Below, in pieces: positions 52,943-60,381 of a stretch of DNA of 64,000 nt. Each line of letters begins with the position of its first letter. Position 1 is the first letter of the stretch. Location: the NCBI GenBank assembly GCA_934122115.1, contig CAKOVU010000001.1:186001-250000 (forward strand), in the 5' to 3' direction. The position numbers were made by a program, and so were the translations under genes. The stretch comes from UMGS1901 sp934122115. Lineage in GTDB: Bacteria; Bacillota; Clostridia; TANB77; CAG-508. The notes under the pieces are model-generated. The model did not search any database. It had not been told where the DNA came from and saw only the letters and a program-made list of their open reading frames with translations.

Positions 52943-53929
52943 ATGAGAAGATTATTTATGTATGTAATATTATTGATTTTAATGATTTTTTTAGTGCCAA
53001 TATTATTAACTAAAAAATTTGATAAAGTTAAAGAAGTGGTGGCAAATGAAGAAAAACAAGAAGAGGCGGAATATGTGTATAAAAGCTATGGAACGATTAA
53101 GTTACTACATGCAGCAACTGGACAAATTGAGGAATTACCAATGGATGAATATTTATTAGGGGTGGTATCTGCAGAAATGCCTGCATCGTACGAGCAAGAA
53201 GCTTTAAAGGCACAGGCAGTTGTAGCAAGAACATATACAGTGTACAAAATAAAAAATAATGCAAAGCATGATGGTTCTGATATATGTGATGATTCTAAAT
53301 GCTGCCAAGCATGGATTTCTAAAGATGATAGGCTAGCAAAATGGGAAGAGAACTTAAGGCAGGAATATTGGAATAAAATTGAACAGGCTGTTTATGAAAC
53401 AAAAGGAAAGGTAATAACTTATAATGGAGAAGTAATAGATGCGTTTTTCCATTCAAATAGCGGAGGAAAAACAGAAAATGTTTCGACAGTTTGGGGTGGT
53501 GCGGATTTGCCATATTTACAAAGTGTTGAAACTGCAGGAGAAAGCGAATATAACCAATATGCATCAGAAGCAAGTTTTACAAAGCAGGAGTTTGAAAACA
53601 AAATGAAGCAAAACCATGCTGATTTTCAGATAAATTATGATGAACCGGAATGCATAAAAGTACTGGAATATACTCAAGGGAACAGAGTAAAAACAATTAA
53701 AATAGGCAATCTAAATTTATCAGGGGTAGAAGTAAGAACAATATTAGGTTTAAGGTCTGCAAATTTTGAAGTAGCTCTTAATCAAGATAATATAAATTTC
53801 TCTGTGAAAGGGTATGGACATGGTGTTGGAATGAGCCAGACAGGTGCCAATACTTTAGCAAAAGAAGGAAAAATGTATGAAGAAATAATAAAGCATTTTT
53901 ATAGTGGTGTCGAAATAAATGATATATAA
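52943..53929 (+). CDS. spoIID: Stage II sporulation protein D (SpoIID)
   Basis: The SpoIID/LytB-domain lytic transglycosylase drives septal peptidoglycan removal in engulfment. It has an N-terminal anchor helix (LFMYVILLILMIFLVPILL), EYLLGVVSAEMPASYEQEAL, KAQAVVARTYT, FHSNSGGKTENVS and GYGHGVGMSQTGANTLA. 328 residues. It sits only 20 bases after sigF with no promoter between, so at least some transcription comes from the spoIIA operon. Confidence 0.94.
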   Translation: MRRLFMYVILLILMIFLVPILLTKKFDKVKEVVANEEKQEEAEYVYKSYGTIKLLHAATGQIEELPMDEYLLGVVSAEMPASYEQEALKAQAVVARTYTVYKIKNNAKHDGSDICDDSKCCQAWISKDDRLAKWEENLRQEYWNKIEQAVYETKGKVITYNGEVIDAFFHSNSGGKTENVSTVWGGADLPYLQSVETAGESEYNQYASEASFTKQEFENKMKQNHADFQINYDEPECIKVLEYTQGNRVKTIKIGNLNLSGVEVRTILGLRSANFEVALNQDNINFSVKGYGHGVGMSQTGANTLAKEGKMYEEIIKHFYSGVEINDI

Positions 53930-53933
53930 AATT

Positions 53934-53962
53934 GTATAAATTTCTAAAAATGGGAAATACTT
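53934..53962 (+). promoter_or_regulatory. Sigma-F-type promoter before the spoIIQ-like gene
   Basis: GTATA (53934-53938) and GGAAATACTT (53953-53962) are 14 bp apart; they match the sigma-F consensus GYWTA and GGNRANANTW at every defined base, with spacing one shorter than the usual 15. The gene starts 45 bp later. Confidence 0.55.
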
Positions 53963-54007
53963 TTTATAGATAAAATATTAAGTATTTCAAGGAGGTTGGT
54001 TTAACTT

Positions 54008-54814
54008 ATGGAAAGAAGACCAAGAAAAAATTCAGGTAATGGAATGAATTACAATTTATATATAACATTAGGAATAATAATACTTGCTGCTGTTGTATTT
54101 GTGGTAACATATACTTTGTATGGAAATAAATTAAACAAACATGCAGAGCTAAGAAATGTAGAAAAAATAGCGGGAACTCAGAATAAAATGCTAAATACAA
54201 TAGAGAATACAGAATCGTCGCAAGTAAGCTCTAGTATAGGAAAGAGTGTAAATGAAGCAACTAATAGTGCTACTACCAATACAGAAAATACAGAGGTAGA
54301 AAAAAGAGCAGTTAATACTAGTAAAACTGAAGAAGCGGTAAAAAGTGAAACTAAAAAGGAAGAAAAAGATAATTCAGAGAGTAGTAATGTTGAGCAAGAG
54401 ACAGTAAATCCAACATTTGCTAAACCAGTAGATGGTGATGCGGTAAAGAATTATGCTTCTGATAATTTATTATATTCTAATACTTTAGATGAATGGACAG
54501 TTCATTTAGGAATAGATTACGCTGCAGAGAAAACAAGTATAGTAAAAGCAGCTGCAGATGGCACTGTGAAGTCTATAAAGAATGATCCACGTTATGGTTT
54601 AACTGTAGTAATAGAGCATTCGAATGGATTTACTAGTATGTATGCAAATTTATTATCAACAGAATTTATTTCGGTTGGTGAAAAAGTAACTAAGGGGCAA
54701 ACAATAGCAACTGTAGGAAACACTGCTACGTTTGAAATAGCAGATGAAACACATTTACATTTTGAAATTTTAAAAGATGGAGTAAATGTAGATCCTAATT
54801 TGTATATAAAATAA
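54008..54814 (+). CDS. spoIIQ: SpoIIQ-like forespore M23 peptidase
   Basis: The 268-residue protein has one membrane helix (LYITLGIIILAAVVFVVTYT), a Ser/Thr/Glu-rich spacer to about residue 135 and a LytM domain: PVDGDAVKNYASDNL, VHLGIDYAAEKTSI, SMYANLLS, THLHFEILKDG. Position after spoIID, the anchor-spacer-LytM plan and the sigma-F-like promoter support SpoIIQ, the forespore side of the engulfment channel. The His and Asp ligands look intact, so it may be enzymatically active. Confidence 0.85.
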   Translation: MERRPRKNSGNGMNYNLYITLGIIILAAVVFVVTYTLYGNKLNKHAELRNVEKIAGTQNKMLNTIENTESSQVSSSIGKSVNEATNSATTNTENTEVEKRAVNTSKTEEAVKSETKKEEKDNSESSNVEQETVNPTFAKPVDGDAVKNYASDNLLYSNTLDEWTVHLGIDYAAEKTSIVKAAADGTVKSIKNDPRYGLTVVIEHSNGFTSMYANLLSTEFISVGEKVTKGQTIATVGNTATFEIADETHLHFEILKDGVNVDPNLYIK

Positions 54815-54879
54815 ATATAGAGTTTTGTACTTTTTAGTAGAAAATATTTTAAAAAGGAAAATAATACTTGAAATAAATA

Positions 54880-54930
54880 AAACATATTGCTTACTATTTT
54901 ATTGGTTATAGTATAGCGATATGTTTTATT
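54880..54930. terminator. Terminator-like hairpin outside partial element E
   Basis: AAACATATTGC (54880-54890) pairs with GCGATATGTTT (54915-54925). The loop is close to the reverse complement of the loop of the matching hairpin at 31046-31092. Confidence 0.5.
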
Positions 54931-54932
54931 AT

Positions 54933-55000
54933 TTCCTTAAGATATATACTTAATGGAGCTATATATCGAAAATTATATTACTAAAGTCCTTATACTTCAA
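54933..55000 (-). promoter_or_regulatory. Left half of an invertible promoter element (E), no right site
   Basis: The site 54933-54957 has arm TTCCTTAAGA, core TATAT and a decayed arm ACTTAATGGA. A minus-strand promoter TTGAAG (55000-54995) and TATAAT (54977-54972), 17 bp apart, points left. No partner site is found before the gene at 55630; a truncated TPM-type gene begins about 50 bp later, so the element seems to have lost its right half. Confidence 0.55.
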
Positions 55001-55049
55001 GCAAAAAACGAAAAAATACTTTTGTCGTTTTTAACTTATCAATGACACG

Positions 55050-55319
55050 AGTTTTAGTAGCATTGCGTTTTCATTTATGCTTATTACAATAATGATTATA
55101 ATTGCGCTATGCAATAAAAAAGCTAGAAGAGTGATAGCGGTTTTAGCAGGAATTTCTTCTGTAGGAAGCCTTATACTTGCTATGATGGTTGGTGGAATAT
55201 GACTTACCATTTGCATTTTGAGCGTATTTATGTTAATTGCAAGTATATCTTCTGGACATGGAGGAGGATTCTACGGAGGAGGAAGCTCTTTCGGCGGTGG
55301 CTCTTCAAGAAGTTTTTAA
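55050..55319 (+). pseudogene. C-terminal remnant of a TPM-domain membrane protein
   Basis: One frame of 90 codons lacks a start region and carries an in-frame TGA at 55200-55202. It encodes two hydrophobic stretches (FMLITIMIIIALCNKKARR and VMVGG-side sequence) and ends SSGHGGGFYGGGSSFGGG then SSRSF, the glycine-rich tail typical of TPM/YgcG-type proteins. The 5' part and TPM domain are gone. Confidence 0.65.
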
Positions 55320-55629
55320 AAAGTAAAAATAAATTGAAAAAACAGTTGAAAACAAAAAAATGTAATGGTAGAATGGATGTGGTGTATTTATATCTATAAA
55401 GTATATAGAAAATAAGTACAACAAAAGCAATAAGAATATAAGTATATATACAGAGTAGATATACATACATGAAAAGAAAAAGGTTGAATAAAAAACAATA
55501 AAACTAGGCACAATAAAATAAATTAAATGATTTTATAAAAATGATAAATGTGCTAAATAAAACATTGAATAAAAATTAAATAAGATTTTATTTCAATAAA
55601 ACAGAAATACAAAGGAGGAGAGAAGGAAG
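55320..55629. other. AT-rich intergenic stretch without recognised gene
   Basis: About 310 bp of A-rich sequence before the 55630 gene. I see no inverted-repeat site of the TTCSTTAAGT family, no convincing promoter and no coding frame; the last bases hold the AAAGGAGG ribosome-binding site. Confidence 0.5.
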
Positions 55630-56829
55630 ATGAAAAAAGAAATAAAAAATAAACAAGAAAAAGGAATCACGCTTATTGCTTTGGTTGTAACGATAGTTGT
55701 TTTGCTAATACTTGCGGGAGTAAGTCTAAGTTTAGTTATAGGTAACGACGGAATAATGAAAAGAGCAAAAGTGGCTAAAGAAAGATTTGGACAAGCAAGC
55801 AAGAATGAGCAGAAAGATTTAGATACAGTAGAAGATTATATGAATAAAATGACAGTTGGAGAGACAACAGGAGGAGGTTCAGCAGGAGGTTCTGACTATG
55901 ACCCAGCATCAGATGGAGTACCGATTCCAGCAGGATTTGTATATGTAGGAGGAACAAAAGCAAGTGGTCTAGTAATTTCAGATGCAGCAGCAGACAATGA
56001 AAAATATAAAGGACAAACAACAGTAGGAACAGACTTACAAGGAAATCAATTTGTATGGATACCAGTAGAAAATATAGCGGATTATAAAAGAACAGCTTAT
56101 TCAACGAACGTTGCAACGGGAACAATAGACTCAACAACAAATTCAGAGCAAATAATAAAAGCAAGTAGCTCAGACAGTTATTATTTTAAAGAAGCATTGC
56201 CTGCAGATGAAAAAACAAGCGTAGAAACCAATAAGGGATTCTATATTGGAAGATACGAAGCAGGAGACCAAGAAAGTACAGACTCTAAAAAATTAAGAGC
56301 AAGCGGAGCATCAACAAGTAATACAATAACAGTAAAAGCAGGACAAGCCCCATATAATTATGTAACAAGAACACAGGCTAAAAGCCTAGCAGAAGGATTT
56401 AGTACAAAACAAAAATATACAAGTGTAAAATCAAAACTAGTAAGTAGCTATGCATGGGATACTGCAATTGCATTCATACAAAAAACGAATAGTGATTATG
56501 GAAGTAGTTCAGAAGAAGGAAATTATAAAAATTCTCCAACATTTACTTATACAGGAATAGCAGATACAGAAAAAAATAAACAAACCAAAAAAAATGGAAC
56601 AAGTACATTAATTCCAACAGGACAAACCACAGCCGTAAATAACATATACGATATGGGAGGAAATGTATGGGAGTTGACTACAGAGTCTTGTTCTAGCACG
56701 TACTTTCCGTACACGGGTCGTGGTGGCGTTTGCCTCAACGACTTCGCTGTTTATCCAGCAGGTAACCGTGATGGCGGTTCAGGCGATGCCCGCGATATCG
56801 CTGGGTTCAGGCTTACTTTATTCTTGTAG
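55630..56829 (+). CDS. DGR target protein: prepilin-anchored FGE/C-type-lectin protein with variable C-terminus
   Basis: The 399-residue protein has a leader ending KQEKG, then ITLIALVVTIVVLLILAGVS (Ala at position 5), a short helical spacer and a Gly/Ser linker (TTGGGSAGGSDYDP). An FGE/SUMF1 domain follows from about residue 100 (PIPAGFVYVGGTKASGLVIS, GNQFVWIPVENI, GFYIGRYEAGDQ, NNIYDMGGNVWELTTES). The last 47 codons are a variable region ending GFRLTLFL, the usual end of DGR target lectin folds. MutS-like and Avd genes follow. It is likely a ligand-binding surface protein whose binding face is rewritten by retrohoming. Strong RBS. Confidence 0.85.
   Translation: MKKEIKNKQEKGITLIALVVTIVVLLILAGVSLSLVIGNDGIMKRAKVAKERFGQASKNEQKDLDTVEDYMNKMTVGETTGGGSAGGSDYDPASDGVPIPAGFVYVGGTKASGLVISDAAADNEKYKGQTTVGTDLQGNQFVWIPVENIADYKRTAYSTNVATGTIDSTTNSEQIIKASSSDSYYFKEALPADEKTSVETNKGFYIGRYEAGDQESTDSKKLRASGASTSNTITVKAGQAPYNYVTRTQAKSLAEGFSTKQKYTSVKSKLVSSYAWDTAIAFIQKTNSDYGSSSEEGNYKNSPTFTYTGIADTEKNKQTKKNGTSTLIPTGQTTAVNNIYDMGGNVWELTTESCSSTYFPYTGRGGVCLNDFAVYPAGNRDGGSGDARDIAGFRLTLFL
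56686..56826 (+). other. DGR variable region (VR) of the 55630 gene
   Basis: By hand count 37 of 47 codons end in T or C, only 21 of 141 bases are A and 75 of 141 are G or C, in a genome where A dominates. Runs such as GTT TGC CTC AAC GAC TTC and GGC GAT GCC CGC GAT ATC fit randomised AAC/AAT codons. The last codons (GGG TTC AGG CTT ACT) would be the invariant anchor near the initiation-of-mutagenic-homing site. Confidence 0.75.
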
Positions 56830-56847
56830 ACCTGAGCCCTGTTTTCT

Positions 56848-57014
56848 CTGAATTTAAATTCAGCAGGAATCATAACCCATAGTATAGATATGGGAAAAGG
56901 AATCTCAAATTTGAGAATTAACATAAATATAAGAGAGTAGGTAGGAAACGAGTTGAACTTAGCGTAGCTAAGGTACAAGTCGTTCCTACCGGACTAGTCC
57001 TACCGGGCTAGTCC
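56848..57014. repeat. Cluster of palindromes and a tandem 14-mer downstream of the VR
   Basis: A perfect 16-bp palindrome (CTGAATTT/AAATTCAG, 56848-56863) lies 18 bp after the VR stop. Next come a CCCAT/ATGGG hairpin (56876-56894), a 14-bp palindrome (TCTCAAA/TTTGAGA, 56903-56916) and an interrupted hairpin GTAGGAA...TTCCTAC (56941-56989) with an inner CTTAGC/GCTAAG. A tandem 14-mer follows, TACCGGACTAGTCC and TACCGGGCTAGTCC (56987-57014). DNA hairpins just after a VR are known to help DGR target recognition. Confidence 0.6.
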
Positions 57015-57068
57015 TTAATTTTTTGCAAAAATAAAGGACGGTTCACATAAAAATAAGGAGGTAGGAAG

Positions 57069-57533
57069 ATGTCAAATAAAAATAATTTTTTTAGTATTGA
57101 GAACAATTTAGAAAATTTAGAAGAGAATAAAGGATATTTAATTTGGATAAGATGTGGGGCTTTTTTTGTGGCTATATGTGCTAATGCAGTTATACTATCA
57201 AATATATTAGGCCTAAAGAGAATATGCATAAAACAGGGAGTATGTAAAGTTGGAATACCAGTAAATTCAATATACGACTATATAAAGAAATTAGAAAGAA
57301 TAGGGGACAGCTTTGTAATATATAACTATTCAAAAGATGAAATGATTGAAAATGGTAAGAAATATGCAGAAGCATATAGAAGTAAAGGAAGGTTTGTAGA
57401 TAAGAGTAGAATAACAATAAATTGTGAAGAATGCCCGAATTACAAAAAAGTTTATTATAATGTAAATGTATTTGAAGAATTAAAAAGATTACAAGAATTA
57501 AAAGAATCAACTGGAGAAAAAGATGACAAATAA
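57069..57533 (+). CDS. DGR accessory protein with MutS domain I-like fold (MSL)
   Basis: The 154-residue protein resembles only the first (mismatch-recognition) domain of MutS: WIRCGAFFVAICANAVILSN, then LGLKR, VGIPVNSIYDYIKKLERIGD and SFVIYNYSKDE line up with the G.FY....DA..L...L....GVP......Y..KL...G pattern. No ATPase domain exists. A cysteine pair (NCEECPNY) sits near residue 115. MutS-like small proteins are one of the known accessory types in DGR cassettes, with Avd and HRDC proteins. It overlaps avd by 11 bases; RBS AAGGAGGT. Confidence 0.75.
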   Translation: MSNKNNFFSIENNLENLEENKGYLIWIRCGAFFVAICANAVILSNILGLKRICIKQGVCKVGIPVNSIYDYIKKLERIGDSFVIYNYSKDEMIENGKKYAEAYRSKGRFVDKSRITINCEECPNYKKVYYNVNVFEELKRLQELKESTGEKDDK

Positions 57534-57900
57534 AAATTCAGAATTAATCTTGATACCAAAATATGAAAAATATATGCAGTATATGATAGAAGTTATAATA
57601 AAAATGCCAAGAACAGAAAAATTTAATATTGGAAATGAGTTCAAAATAGTTATGTACAAGTCACTTGAAAATATTTTATATATAAATAAAGTTGAAATAT
57701 CTAAGAGATTATATTATTTAAACTTAATAGATGCTGAACTTGGAACTCAGAGAGTAATGCTAAGAATAATGCAAAAGAATAAATGGATGGATGAAAAGAA
57801 AATTAGAGTATCTATGGAAATGTTATATGAAATTGGCAAAATTCTAGGAGGCCTAATAAAACAATATGCCAAGAACAAAAAGAACCATATAATACAATAA
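57523..57900 (+). CDS. avd: DGR accessory variability determinant Avd (four-helix bundle)
   Basis: Avd is a pentameric four-helix protein that binds the DGR reverse transcriptase and template RNA and is needed for mutagenic cDNA synthesis. The 125-residue protein has the family pattern: YEKYMQYMIEVIIKMPRTEK then FNIGNEFKIVMYKSLENIL, YYLNLIDAELGTQRVMLRIM and the end MLYEIGKILGGLIKQYAKN. It overlaps the MSL gene. No reverse transcriptase or template repeat follows; a terminator comes at once and then ftsK. Confidence 0.85.
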   Translation: MTNKNSELILIPKYEKYMQYMIEVIIKMPRTEKFNIGNEFKIVMYKSLENILYINKVEISKRLYYLNLIDAELGTQRVMLRIMQKNKWMDEKKIRVSMEMLYEIGKILGGLIKQYAKNKKNHIIQ

Positions 57901-57902
57901 CG

Positions 57903-57934
57903 AAACGTGGTAAAATATTTTGCCACGTTTTTTT
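57903..57934 (+). terminator. Terminator after avd
   Basis: AAACGTGG (57903-57910) pairs with CCACGTTT (57923-57930), followed by T residues. It closes the DGR-related operon. Confidence 0.8.
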
Positions 57935-58023
57935 GAAGAAAAAATCGTAAAAACCCTATACTTTTTTTTCTATTTGATATAAAATTATAACGAATTATAA
58001 ACACAACAAGGGAGGAAATAAAA

Positions 58024-60363
58024 GTGGCAAAAAGAGGAAGAAAAAAGAAGAAAGAAACGAACCTAAATCTACTAGTTGCAGGATTAATAATGTCAAGTAT
58101 TGTTTTAGGAGTATTGATTTATACAAATTCAGGAACTATAGGGGAATTTTTAAGTCCATTTTTAGGAGGAATAATGGGATATGTAAAATACATATTGCCG
58201 ATTGGAGTTTTTGCTATGGCAATATATATTGCATACCAAGGAGAAAATAATTGGGGAGCAAAAATAATACAATTTTCAATAATGCTATTGGCAATTGCGG
58301 TAATAATGAACGTATACCAAATTTCAAAGGGAAATATAGCATTTGAGGGCGAAGAATTTCAAAATATAGTAAAAGCTTCATATGACTTAGGAACTAAAAA
58401 TATTGGTGGTGGAGCAATTGGAATGATTATTGCAATTCCATTAATAAATTTATTGGGCAATACAGCAACAATAATAGTATCAATAGGAATAATAATAGGA
58501 CTAGCTGTTTCAATATTTGGAATAGACTTAGTTAATAATATATCAGCAATAATAGATGAATCATCACAAAGAAGGGCGAATAAAGCAAAGAATAAAAAAA
58601 ATAAGGAACAAATAGAAACAACAGAAAAAGAAGAAAAGAAAGAAACACAAAAAGAAAAGAGACAAAGAGAGAAAGAAGAAAAAGAGCAAGCTGCATTAGA
58701 TATAGAACAATTAAAAATAAATTTGAATGACAAGGAAGAAAAAAGTAGAGAAGGTGGTTTCTTAAAATTCGGAAAAGGAGCAAAGAAAGAAGAAAAACAA
58801 GAAAAACAATCACCAGAATTTATAGAGAATCCATTATTTAAGGAAGAACAACTACAAAAAGAAGAAAGAACAAAAGAAGTATTACAATTAGAGCATACTG
58901 TTACAGTAGAAGATGAAAATTATGAATTTCCACCTATAACGTTACTTAGCGAAGGCGATAAAAAAGGAATAAAAGGAAGCAAGAAAGCATTGGCAGATAC
59001 AGCCTCTAAGTTACAAAAAACATTATATAGCTTTGGAGTTTCAGCAAAAGTAGAAAATGTTTCTGTAGGCCCAGCTATAACTAGATATGAATTAAAACCA
59101 GCAGAAGGTGTAAGAGTAAGTAAAATAGCCAACCTAGCAGATGATATAGCATTAAACTTAGCAGCAAAAACAATAAGAATAGAAGCACCAATACCAGGAA
59201 AGCAAGCTGTTGGAATAGAAGTGCCAAACGAAGAGAGTGAAATGGTACATATTAGAGAGATACTAGAAACAGATGCATTCACAAATAGTAAATCAAAATT
59301 AGCATTTGCTCTAGGAAAAGATGTATCAGGTGAAGCAGTTGTTGCAGATATAGCTAAAATGCCTCACGTAATGATAGCAGGTGCAACAGGTTCAGGAAAG
59401 AGCGTTTGTATAAATACTTTAATATCTAGCATTATTTATAAAGCAAAACCAAGTGAAGTAAAATTAGTAATGGTAGACCCTAAGATAGTAGAGTTATCAG
59501 TATATAATGGAATACCACATTTATTAATACCAGTAGTAACAGATCCTAAAAAAGCAGCAGGAGCATTGGCATGGGCTGTTCAAGAAATGGAAAATAGGTA
59601 CACAATGTTTGCATCAAAAGGAGTGCGTGATCTAAAAGGATATAACGAAGCAGTGGAGCAAAAAGGCGAATTAGGCAAGCTTCCACATATAGTTATAATA
59701 ATAGACGAGCTTGCAGATTTAATGATGGTGGCTAAAGGTGATGTAGAAGATGCAATTTGCAGATTGGCACAAAAGGCCAGAGCTGCAGGAATGCACTTAG
59801 TAATTGCAACACAAAGACCTTCTGTAGACGTTATTACGGGATTAATAAAAGCAAATATACCATCAAGAATAGCTTTTGCGGTTTCATCACAAGTAGATTC
59901 AAGAACTATATTAGACCAAGTTGGCGCTGAAAAATTATTGGGTAAAGGAGATATGCTATTCTTCCCAACAGGAGCACCAAAGCCAACTAGAATACAAGGT
60001 TCGTTTATATCTGATAAAGAAGTAGAAAAAATTGTAAACTTTGTTAAGGCAAATGGAGAAGCTTCATATAATGAGGACATAATAGAAAGTATAGAAAAGG
60101 CTAACAGCACGGATAAAGAAATTGAAGAAGGAAGTTTAGATGATGATGAAACTGATCCACTTTTAGCGGAGGCAATAGAGGTAGTAATAGAAACAGGCCA
60201 AGCTTCAACATCTTTTATACAAAGAAAATTTAAGGTAGGATATGCAAGAGCAGGTAGAATAATAGACCAAATGGAGGAAAGAGGAGTAATTTCTGGTTAC
60301 CAAGGAAGTAAGCCACGTGAAGTTTTAATGAGCAAAGAACGTTGGCAAGAGTTAAACAGTTAA
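58024..60363 (+). CDS. ftsK: DNA translocase FtsK/SpoIIIE
   Basis: The 779-residue protein has four N-terminal membrane helices (to about residue 185), a charged linker (KEEKEQAALDIEQLK), the motor with Walker A IAGATGSGKSVCINT and Walker B HIVIIIDELADLMMV, and a C-terminal gamma winged helix (SFIQRKFKVGYARAGRIIDQ) that reads chromosome polarity. It pumps DNA through the division or sporulation septum. GTG start after GGGAGG. Confidence 0.96.
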   Translation: MAKRGRKKKKETNLNLLVAGLIMSSIVLGVLIYTNSGTIGEFLSPFLGGIMGYVKYILPIGVFAMAIYIAYQGENNWGAKIIQFSIMLLAIAVIMNVYQISKGNIAFEGEEFQNIVKASYDLGTKNIGGGAIGMIIAIPLINLLGNTATIIVSIGIIIGLAVSIFGIDLVNNISAIIDESSQRRANKAKNKKNKEQIETTEKEEKKETQKEKRQREKEEKEQAALDIEQLKINLNDKEEKSREGGFLKFGKGAKKEEKQEKQSPEFIENPLFKEEQLQKEERTKEVLQLEHTVTVEDENYEFPPITLLSEGDKKGIKGSKKALADTASKLQKTLYSFGVSAKVENVSVGPAITRYELKPAEGVRVSKIANLADDIALNLAAKTIRIEAPIPGKQAVGIEVPNEESEMVHIREILETDAFTNSKSKLAFALGKDVSGEAVVADIAKMPHVMIAGATGSGKSVCINTLISSIIYKAKPSEVKLVMVDPKIVELSVYNGIPHLLIPVVTDPKKAAGALAWAVQEMENRYTMFASKGVRDLKGYNEAVEQKGELGKLPHIVIIIDELADLMMVAKGDVEDAICRLAQKARAAGMHLVIATQRPSVDVITGLIKANIPSRIAFAVSSQVDSRTILDQVGAEKLLGKGDMLFFPTGAPKPTRIQGSFISDKEVEKIVNFVKANGEASYNEDIIESIEKANSTDKEIEEGSLDDDETDPLLAEAIEVVIETGQASTSFIQRKFKVGYARAGRIIDQMEERGVISGYQGSKPREVLMSKERWQELNS

Positions 60364-60381
60364 ACCAAAGGAGAAAATTTT

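Noticed and set aside
55199..55399. Plus-strand frame of 66 residues starting at 55199
   Set aside because: It is out of frame with the glycine-rich TPM tail encoded by the same DNA and shows no family features.
56830..57068. Template repeat between the VR gene and the MutS-like gene
   Set aside because: The stretch has palindromes and a tandem 14-mer but no similarity to the VR tract when compared by eye.
57901..58023. Reverse transcriptase or template repeat just after avd
   Set aside because: Only a terminator and the ftsK leader are present, and no reverse-transcriptase motif was seen in any gene of the window.
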